64,000 bases of DNA from Prorocentrum cordatum. Lineage: Eukaryota > Sar > Dinophyceae > Prorocentrales > Prorocentraceae. Below the pieces are notes generated by a model. The model was not told where the DNA came from. It searched no databases and saw only the letters and a program-made list of their open reading frames with translations. The position numbers and the translations under genes were made by a program. Shown here piece after piece: positions 22,701-30,403 of the stretch; position 1 is the first letter of the stretch; each line of letters opens with the position of its first letter. The stretch is from the NCBI GenBank assembly GCA_963575745.1, contig CAUYUJ010014750.1:1-64000 (forward strand), given 5' to 3'.

Positions 22701-25700
22701 CGCACATGAGCAGCTTGATGTCATCCAGGGACCACGAGCTGCCCTGGAGGTGACCGTTTGTCCTGGCCAGGTCCCTGGAGTACGCTCCGTTCATGCGGAT
22801 GTAGCGTTTGTGGTGTCTGTAGAAGTTTCGGCGGACAGTAACGATGTCTTGTGGGCACCCCGCGTGCAGCGCAAGGTTTAGACAGATGTCCGTGATGAGG
22901 TAGTCGAAGCACTTCTGTCGGTCAAGGGCTGCTCCAGCTAAGGGGAGGAGTAAAGTCCTGGCGTGTTCGATGCGCAGGGCGAGAGAAGTGCTGACATCCC
23001 CAATGGTGGCTTTGGGAACGGCGCCGAAGCTCGTGGCATGGGTCCATCCTTGCCGCCAGGTCGTGAGGCTACGGTAGGCCGGCGCCTCCCACGCATACAT
23101 CCACACGGAAAGAACCGAGAGAAGCCGTTGGTCCGTCGGGAGTTCCCCTCGGCCTTTTCGGAGGCACGGGTTTGGCACGTGCAGGAGGGGCTCGGGGATG
23201 GTGCCAGTGCGTTGCATAGCACGTAAGACGCTGGCGAAGAGGCGAAGGATGTCGTCGGGTAACTCCTTTGCCTCCTTGGTCGTCCAGCCGTCGAGTCCCC
23301 CCGCGCGGCGCGGTGAACGGGTGCGAATGAAGTGGATGAGTTGGTCGTCGGTAAGGTGGAAGGGGGCTGCTGGTGATGGCGTAGGCAGCTCTTGGCGGTA
23401 TTCGTCGTAGAAGTCCGCCCACGTCGGCATAGCTTCGGCGTCATGGCCCGCGCGAGCGCGGTACGTGCCCAGGATGGGCTCCCAGGTGTCGACCATGAGC
23501 TTGAGCATGTCTTTGGTGTTGGCAACGATAGCGTTGGCGGGGAGGGCGTCGGGAACCTGGGCTGGTAGTGGGCCACGAATGGGGCCGTCGTCGTTGTCCG
23601 TGTCGGGCGAGCTACCGTCGCCGGGGCTGAAGCCGCCGGCGTCGGTGTCGGCGTCACTGTCGTCCGTGCTAGCTTGGTCAGGGTTGAAGGCGGTGATGTC
23701 GCAGTGGAGCTGTGCATCGTCGGGAGTGGTAGGCGTGCGGAGATACGCCGTGGGCGAGCAGTCGGCAGCCCGTGCGTATATGGCCGCCTTTCGCCCGCTT
23801 GGCTCGCGGACGCCCTCAGACCAGATCTTGATGCGTTCAGCTTTGGCTCGGTTTGCACGTCGCGCCAGCTCCGAGTCTAGATTTTGGATCAGACGATCGA
23901 GCTGCTCTCCGCGTGGCGCTGGCACGTCGGGGGTCCAGGCGTCAGGAAAAGCCAGGAGGGCCGTGGGGCGCAGCTTGTGGCAGAGAAGGCGGGCCGCGGC
24001 CCACGTGCAGTCGATGCGTTGCGCCAGGTGCGGCGGGATAGCACGGCAGTCTATATGATGGTGCAGTCCGATGAAGCGAAGCTCGCAAAGTTGCCGATGG
24101 AGCTTGCGAAGGCGGTTCATGTGAATCGTGGAAGCTCCGTAGGTGGGAAAGGCGCGGGGGACGGCGGGTCGCTCCTCGAACGTGGGTGTGAGCCCGTGCA
24201 TGGTAGGGGCCTTCTTTTTTGGGTGGTCTGGCGGTGGGGGCGGCAGGTCCCGCAGCCGGGTGAGATGGCACTCATGGCTGGCCTCGTTTGCCAGGGCGAA
24301 CATGCGTTCCACATCGTCGCGCGCGTCAGCCTGCTCCATGCGGTCGTGGTATCGTCCGGCGATGTGGGTCCCTAGTGCCTGGAGTTCGTGGTCCTCACGA
24401 GCTCCGTCGTTTGGAGGGTATGGCGTGGGGGCCACAAGGCGTGGGGCCGTGTGATCGAGGCGGCTTAGGTCGAGTGTGACCTGCAGGCCAACATGGGACT
24501 TCGCTGGCAAGTCACGCAGATAGCAGAAGTCGGTGACAAGGGATCGCGCAGCTTGGTTGGCGATGACATAGTCGATGCGCGAAGTGCGGGGGCACTTGGT
24601 GACGCGGTCCCAGTCAGGGATATTGCCATATGTGTGCATGGTGTGGTCTGGTGTGCCTTCAGCGACGTTGGACCATCCGTGCTGCATCATGTGCAGCAGG
24701 TGTGGATTGTCGTCGATGTTCGTGTTGGCGTCCATACAAATGAAATACGGGGCTGAGCCGACCCTCGCGGCGGCGCAATCAGCAAGCCGAAATATATCGG
24801 TGCTGTCCCCTCCAGCGACCCCGTAGAGGCTCGCAATGTAGATCCCAGCGGGACCGTGGTTGTTTCGTCGCCGCCTGCGGCGGTGCTGGGTGCAGAGCGG
24901 GAGGAAGACCTCGTGCCATCGTTTCTTGGCCTTGAGGGTGGCGATACAGGTCGCAATGTCGTCGACGGTGGAGTCGACGATGGCGTCCTTAGAGAGGATG
25001 GCAACCCCGCCCGAGGCGCCGGTGTTGCCCTCGACCGTGTGGTCCGTGCCACCGTGAGCAGCTTTGCGCTGGGCACGCGCCAGGTCCAGGTCAGGTCCCA
25101 GACTGGCCTGGTATCCTCCGTGGTGTGGATTGGCGGCGTTGGTGGCGATGGCTTGCCTGGTAGGCTTGGCATGACGGGTCTCCTGCAGCGCTATGACTGT
25201 GGCGTTGTGGTCGACACCTAGGGCGGTAATGGTTGGCCAGTTCGCTGGAAGACTCGTGATGTTGAGGCTGACGAGGTGGATGGAGCGACCTGGCCCATCT
25301 CCGTCGGTGGAGCTGGGGTTAGCACGCCCCGCACGGTGGAGGGCGGCCTGGCCGTCACCCAGGTAGGAGGCTTGGCCACAGTAGGAGCTCATGGCGTCGC
25401 AGCAGATTGGCTTGGACGGGGCTGAAGCCGCCGTCGGGCCAAAAGTGTAGGCAAGGCATGGTCGACGCTGCGCCGGGGGGGGGTCATAAACATCGGCAAA
25501 ACTGCCTCGAAAAAACCTCCTCACTCCTGTACCGTGGGGGGCGGAGGGAGGAAAGGTGAGACGGCAGCAGGGGGAGAGGGAGGCGACTCCTCGATCCATC
25601 CTGCCGAGCGCAAGAGCAAAAGCAAACCAGCGGCGGCAGCGCGGCGCGGCAGCGGCGCAGCGCGCGCGCGAATACTGCGCACGCGACACCGCTGGTCCGT

Positions 25701-27889
25701 CCTGCGGCGGCGCGCCCGCCCCGTCAGTGCCGTGATGAGCAGCATCAGCTGGAACAGCTTGTTCGTGTGCGCCCTCCGCGCTCGCCTCGGGCGGTGGGCC
25801 CTGTGGCTGCGGCGGCGCACGCCCTGCCAGCGCGTCAGCCACTAGCTGGGCGTGGCGAGCGGCGCGGTCGGTGGCCTGGCGCTGAGCCTCGTCCATGCCC
25901 GCTGCCGTGAGGCTCGCGTTGCGGACAGGGCTGACTCCACGCGGGGCCGCCGCTGCCGCGGCAGCGGCAGAGGTGGCGGGGGCGCCGCCGTGGCTCTGAG
26001 GAGACAGCGGTGAGCCGCCGCCGAAGCCCGCCGCGAGGTCCTTGACGGAGTACTTGTGCTTGAAGGGGTCGAAGGTCGGCGCCTCGTCGGGGGCGACGAC
26101 GCGGGTGGGCGGTGGCAGCTCCTGGTCCGTGGACGGCGTCGGCTCGAGGTCGACCTCGTTAGGGTCTTTGGCGCCGGCACCGAAACGTGGCACCACCTCG
26201 GGGGCTTGGGCGTCAGCCTGAGTCTCGCGGGGCGGCGAGCTCGTGGAACTCCCAGGGGGCTTGCGCGAGCGGTGGCGGCTGCTGGGCCGGCTGCACGGGA
26301 CGCGCCCGCCCGTGTGGCGGTCACGTGGCGAGGCCGCCTGGGCGTTGGCGCGCGCAGAGTCCGCCCTGCTCGGGGAGCGGATCGGCGCTGCGCTGGGCGC
26401 TGGGCTGGGCGGGCGGGAGCCGCCTGTGCCGCCCGCCGCCGAGGCTGCAGCCTGGTCAGGGTCGGCGGCGTCAGGCCGGGGGCTGACGCGGTGGGCACTA
26501 CCCTCGCTGTGCCGCGGGGAGGCGCTGTAGTGTGCCTGGGTGTGCGTGAGGACGAGCGGGACGAGCGGCTGCCGCTCGCGCTCAGGGGGGGCGGGCTTTG
26601 CCTGGGCAGGGCGCTGCGCTGCGGCCACGTTTGGCGGGGGCGTGTGTTGGCGCGGTTGCCAGGCGCGCACGTTCGCCTCGCGCCATCCTGCGGGGCGCCC
26701 TGTCCTGCCGCGGCTTGGCGCAGCCCCCTGGGCTGAAGCCGCAGGGGGTGCCGCTGCGGACTGGTTGCTGGCGGTGCTGTCGTGGCGGCCTGGGTAATGG
26801 CCCCAGGCACGCGTGGACCCTGGCGCGGGCGAGGTGGCCCGTGGGGGAGCCTGCTGCGCGCGGGTAGCCGACGACCGCTGGGTGCACCCTGGCGTGGGGG
26901 ACGTGGCCGTAGCTGGAGGCGGCTGCCCCTGCCGCCGCGGGCCTGGCACCAATGGGGCCACGGTGGTAGGCGGCGCCCCCGCCGTACACCGCTCTGTCGC
27001 CTGTCGGGACGCGCGCGGGAGAGCGGTTGCGTGGCGTGCTCGGCTGACCTGCGTCGCGTTGGTCGCGCTGCTGGGTGCGCTGCTGGTGCTGCTGGTAGCG
27101 CTGCTGGTCGGCTCTCGAGAGCGGGCGGGTGTCGGGGAGGATGGGCGGCACGTCGGGCCGCCGCCAGCCCTGGTAGACGTGCTCGAAGGCATGGTCTGGG
27201 TAAGTCTCCCCGTCAGGTGAGTAGCGCCGTACATGCTCCACGAAGTCAATGTTCTGCGGCTCGGGGAGCACCGTGATGTTCACAGCCCGCTGGTGCGCTG
27301 GTCCATAGAGACAGAAGCTACCACGGTTGCTGCGGTCGTGGTTCAACTCGGCTTCGGTCGTGGCACGACTCACCATGGCGTCACAGAGGCGCATGTCGTA
27401 GTCGAGAGCTTGAGGCCCAGGGCCGCCCTCGGCATCCCAGTACAGTACCACATCCCGCCAGCGCGTGCGGGTAGTGTGGATGCGCTCGGCGATAGACTCG
27501 CAGACGGTCCTGACTGTGACACGATCCCTGTACATGTTGGTGATGGCTAGGGAGTAAGGTCGGCGCACCGCTTTGTTGAAGATGAAATCCTCCTTGAGGG
27601 CCTGGTGCGGGCCGAAGAGCACGTAGCCTTCCTTCCACAGCGGTTGGTCGGGAGACGGGTCTTCAGGCATCCCCGTCCCTGTGAACCCTGGTGGCCGCCT
27701 CGTGCCGTCGGGCAATCCCTGCTTGGGGACGCGACGCGGCCTCGGTGGTAGATACCATTGGCCCTGGTATCCTGCTTGGCCTGGTTGCGGAGGCTCCCCC
27801 CCGGGGCCTGAAGGCGCTCGGGGGGGCTCCATGAGGTCGTGCTGGGCTGGCGCGTTGCCGTATTGGCGGGCGAGGATGTGCGGAGGCAT
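19726..27889 (-). CDS. Endonuclease - reverse transcriptase - RNase H polyprotein
   Basis: ATG at 27889 opens a 435-codon frame that overlaps a 2507-codon frame starting at 27249 in another phase, so a frameshift lies between 26582 and 27249. Codons below are counted from 27249. The N-terminal part (27889-27200) is an unrecognised folded-looking region followed by a Gln/Arg-rich stretch. APE endonuclease at codons 655-910: SLNITSL, LQETRHAK, MDANTN, SRIDYVIA, SHVGL. RT near codons 1330-1600: AALDRQKCFDYL (motif A), NGHLQGSSWSL (motif B), TTFVDDSNS (motif C, with D-D present). Zinc-like CRYC...H...C near 1880. RNase H near 1975-2140: ATDGAC, AETLAI, FVDNQAV, RQADALA. A Pro-rich tail has two DPxGxGG motifs and a final coiled-coil-like segment. 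Catalytic residues look intact, so this may be recently active. Confidence 0.9.
20114..20140. repeat. Core-GA-core inverted repeat 1
   Basis: Core GGCTGAAGCC at 20122-20131, then an unpaired G. Outer arms GGTCCCAG and CTGGGGCC pair over 8 bp with one G-T. The sense frame reads PAASAL across the core. Confidence 0.85.
20229..20259. repeat. Core-GA-core inverted repeat 2
   Basis: Core GGCTGAAGCC at 20239-20248, then G. Outer arms CCTGCGGGGG and CCCCCGCGGG pair over 10 bp with one G-T. Confidence 0.88.
21368..21388. repeat. Core-GA-core inverted repeat 3
   Basis: Core GGCTGAAGCC at 21373-21382, then G. Outer arms TCCTG and CAGGA pair perfectly. Confidence 0.82.
22397..22417. repeat. Core-GG-core inverted repeat 4
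   Basis: Core GGCTGGAGCC at 22402-22411 (centre GG instead of GA), then G. Outer arms AGCGC and GCGCT pair perfectly. It lies inside the RT region of the polyprotein. Confidence 0.78.
23615..23645. repeat. Core-GA-core inverted repeat 5
   Basis: Core GGCTGAAGCC at 23625-23634, then G. Outer arms CCGTCGCCGG and CCGGCGTCGG pair at 9 of 10 positions. The sense frame reads AGGFSPG. Confidence 0.87.
25415..25435. repeat. Core-GA-core inverted repeat 6
   Basis: Core GGCTGAAGCC at 25420-25429, then G. Outer arms GACGG and CCGTC pair perfectly; TTGGC and GCCAA further out can extend the stem. Confidence 0.82.
26724..26748. repeat. Core-GA-core inverted repeat 7
   Basis: Core GGCTGAAGCC at 26731-26740, then G. 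Outer arms CCCCCTG and CAGGGGG pair perfectly over 7 bp. Confidence 0.87.
27796..27826. repeat. Core-GA-core inverted repeat 8 (GCCT/AGGC core)
   Basis: Core GCCTGAAGGC at 27806-27815, then G. Compared with GGCT/AGCC both sides of one base pair have changed, keeping pairing. Outer arms CCCCCCCGGG and CTCGGGGGGG pair at 9 of 10 positions. Confidence 0.82.
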
Positions 27890-27940
27890 CCCTGTGGCAC
27901 GGACGTCGAACAGGCTGCGCGGACGAGGCGGATGCGGGCA

Positions 27941-30400
27941 TCAGCTGGAGAGGCAGCATGTGTCGGCGGCCCTGTCGTCGGTGCTGTACACGCGCGTCCA
28001 GCTGTTGCAAGAGTAGTCCGTGGACCAGTCCATAGGTGCACGCAGTCCGCTGAGGAAGCAGTCCGGGCACGTCGGTTGGCCCGAGGTGCCGAGCTGCGTG
28101 TTGCGGCGGGCAGCACAATACTGGCAGCATTGGAATCGGCACTGTAGGCAAATCCAGCGTCCTGGTAGGGGCGGGAACGCTTGCTCGTCGGTGACTGCGT
28201 CGTCTGGGTGGGGTCGGGGTCGATCCCACAAAGGCCAGACGTCGGCGAACCAGGACTGGCCTGTAGTGCGGACCGCCTCCGCGGGGAGGCGAGCGTCGTC
28301 AGCATGGCGCTCGATCCACTGGGGCCCCAGGTCCGCTGCGATCATGACCGTGCGCCAAGTGTCGTCCGCCTTGACGTGGACTTGGGTCGGTGCCCAGAGC
28401 CTGGTGGTGGTGTCGCCGTGGTCGTGGTGAAGGATGACCCAGCCATCGCGACCCGCAACCGCAGGGTCAGTAACGCGGTGGCCCACAACGGTCGCCCCCC
28501 ACGGTAGGTAGGCGCCATCGTGATGCTCGCCTGGGTCGAGCCAGACCTCGACGCCAGGGGCGTTCACACGGGACCGCACATCGCGGACGTGGAAGGCGAG
28601 GACGTGGTAGGCGGTCGGCTCCTCTTCCGTCTCGATGTGCTCCCACGTGTCGATGTCGCTGCTGTCAGAGGCGGAGTTGCCGCCGCTCTGCCGTGACGAA
28701 CGTGAGGCGGAGCGCCGTGAGCGAGCATGGCCTCGGGCGAGGGCGGCGGCCGCGCTGATAAGGGACGGCGTACGGCGGTCGTCGGCTCCCGATGCCGTCG
28801 GTGAGCGGTCTGGACTGTGTCCCGAGGCGGCACCTGGCTGAGAGGTGTGCGATGGGCCAGACGCGGCCCCAGGGCTGGAGCCGCTGGGGCGCGGCGCTCG
28901 TACGTCAGACTGCCACCGCTCGGGTGCAGCCTGGGCCGTGGCAGTGTACACCAGGTCGATCAGTGGCTGCGGGTCCAGCTGGAGCTTGCGAAGCGAGGCA
29001 CGCGGACGGGGCTGGTTGGGGTCGGCCCTGGTGGCTGCTTCGGTGTCGTAGTGCTGTGTAGCCCATGCTCGCGCTGCCTCTGGCGAGTATAGTGCCTGCG
29101 GCGGTGGCCACGCTGCCGCGGTGTCCAGCCGGCGCCAGATCTTTGCCTCCTGGTCGCGGGCTTCAGCCGCCTCGCGGAGGTCTGGGTGATCGAAGCCGGC
29201 AATGTGGAGGGCGTGCGTGCAGTCGCCCATGCCACAGGTGTGCGGGAGGGCACGGCACCTGGAGGCAGCTTCGGTGGGGGCACACCAGTCCATGCGGATG
29301 AGGAGGCCCAGGACCCGTGGGTAGATGAGGCGCGCTCCGTGAGCCTCCCCGTTCACGAAGTTGTGCCAGTTCTCACCGCGCGGCGGTTTGGTAGCCTCGC
29401 ACATCCAGAGCGCGATGGGTCCCCAGGCGAGGGTGTCGTCTTCGAGGCTGCGGGGCGGGTGAGGCGGCACCGCGTACCACGCGGCCAGCGACGGGTGCAC
29501 ACCCACGTACGTGCGGCCGACATTTGTGGCGGTTCGGCCCTTCGCTTCACGGCGGGGGCCCGGCAGGAGGTGACCTCCGTTGAAAGCGAGACGGGCCGCA
29601 AGGTCGCCGCGGGTCCCGTGCCAGAAGACCGTGGGCGTGTCAGTGGTAGGAGCACGGAGGTCCCACGTGAGGTAGGGGAAGATCGTCTCGCCTGAGTTCC
29701 CGCCCGAGTCTTCCAGCACCCAAATGAGTCGGTTCGGGGGCCTCTGCATGATGTCAGTCCACGGCGCCAACGCTTGGAGCGTTGGGTCATGGGTGAATCG
29801 AGGATGGTCGTAGAGTCGCAGGGCGTCTTCGATGTCCTCCGTAGTCACGCCACTGTTACCAAGCGCAAAGCCGTTCTGGTACAGGGAGGTGAGGATGCTC
29901 GTCGGCGGCACGGGGACCGCTGGGTCGCGCTGGATGGTGCTGCGTAAGTTGCGCGTCGGTGGCCAGAGGGCTGGGTGGGGCGTACCAGGGCCTGAAGGCG
30001 CCTGGGGCCTGGCGGGTGATGCGTGGCGTGCTCGCCGTCGTGGTGGTTGGGTGTCCATGTCGGAAGAGGAACCACGGGCGTTGCTTGCATCCGCTTCGTC
30101 GTCGGGCGCTCCGTGCACGCCGTCGCCGTCGAGGGTGCGCTCACGTGCTTCACTTGCCTCGGCGTCGGTGGCCTGAGCTGCGGCGGCTTCGTGAGTCGGC
30201 GGGTTGCCAGAGGCCGCGCCGCTTGCGGGGCCGTCTCGCGGGGACGGGCTGGTCGACCGTGGCGTGACAGACGAGGCTCGCGATACCGCGGCAGTGACTT
30301 CAACGATGGCGACGGTGGTGGCGGTGGTGACATCGGCGACTGCGGCGGCAACTGCAGCGGCGTAGTGTTCCTGTAGCAGCGGGTGTCGAAGGGGATGCAC
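27941..30400 (-). CDS. Retroelement ORF with ADP-ribosyltransferase-like segment and Cys-rich zinc-binding-like tail
   Basis: A frame of 819 codons follows an in-frame TAG (30404-30406) after one codon. It opens on GTG and its first ATG is codon 115 (30058), so it may need readthrough or internal initiation. Near codons 255-310 it has VFWHGTRGDL and then RTYVGVHPSLAAWYA. In PARP/ART folds an H-G-T/S strand and a later G-x-Y-V/F...A-x-Y strand carry the H and Y of the catalytic triad, and this spacing fits. The third residue is not identified. Codons 640-740 hold an unrecognised acidic and His-rich region. The C-terminus (about 750-785) is a cysteine cluster, CLQCRFQCCQYC and CPDC, likely zinc-binding. 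It ends in TGA at 27941, 51 nt before the next ORF in the same frame. Function in the element is unknown. Confidence 0.6.
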   Translation of the reverse strand: MHPLRHPLLQEHYAAAVAAAVADVTTATTVAIVEVTAAVSRASSVTPRSTSPSPRDGPASGAASGNPPTHEAAAAQATDAEASEARERTLDGDGVHGAPDDEADASNARGSSSDMDTQPPRRRARHASPARPQAPSGPGTPHPALWPPTRNLRSTIQRDPAVPVPPTSILTSLYQNGFALGNSGVTTEDIEDALRLYDHPRFTHDPTLQALAPWTDIMQRPPNRLIWVLEDSGGNSGETIFPYLTWDLRAPTTDTPTVFWHGTRGDLAARLAFNGGHLLPGPRREAKGRTATNVGRTYVGVHPSLAAWYAVPPHPPRSLEDDTLAWGPIALWMCEATKPPRGENWHNFVNGEAHGARLIYPRVLGLLIRMDWCAPTEAASRCRALPHTCGMGDCTHALHIAGFDHPDLREAAEARDQEAKIWRRLDTAAAWPPPQALYSPEAARAWATQHYDTEAATRADPNQPRPRASLRKLQLDPQPLIDLVYTATAQAAPERWQSDVRAPRPSGSSPGAASGPSHTSQPGAASGHSPDRSPTASGADDRRTPSLISAAAALARGHARSRRSASRSSRQSGGNSASDSSDIDTWEHIETEEEPTAYHVLAFHVRDVRSRVNAPGVEVWLDPGEHHDGAYLPWGATVVGHRVTDPAVAGRDGWVILHHDHGDTTTRLWAPTQVHVKADDTWRTVMIAADLGPQWIERHADDARLPAEAVRTTGQSWFADVWPLWDRPRPHPDDAVTDEQAFPPLPGRWICLQCRFQCCQYCAARRNTQLGTSGQPTCPDCFLSGLRAPMDWSTDYSCNSWTRVYSTDDRAADTCCLSS
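28866..28890. repeat. Core-GG-core inverted repeat 9
   Basis: Core GGCTGGAGCC at 28873-28882, then G. Outer arms GCCCCAG and CTGGGGC pair perfectly over 7 bp. Confidence 0.83.
29985..30005. repeat. Core-GA-core inverted repeat 10 (GCCT/AGGC core)
   Basis: Core GCCTGAAGGC at 29990-29999, then G. Outer arms CCAGG and CCTGG pair perfectly. Confidence 0.8.
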
Positions 30401-30403
30401 GTG

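Noticed and set aside
29158-29185. A possible 17th hairpin (GGCTTCAGCC with CGCG flanks)
   Set aside because: The core is in the opposite orientation and the arms are separated by extra bases, so it does not follow the family rule.
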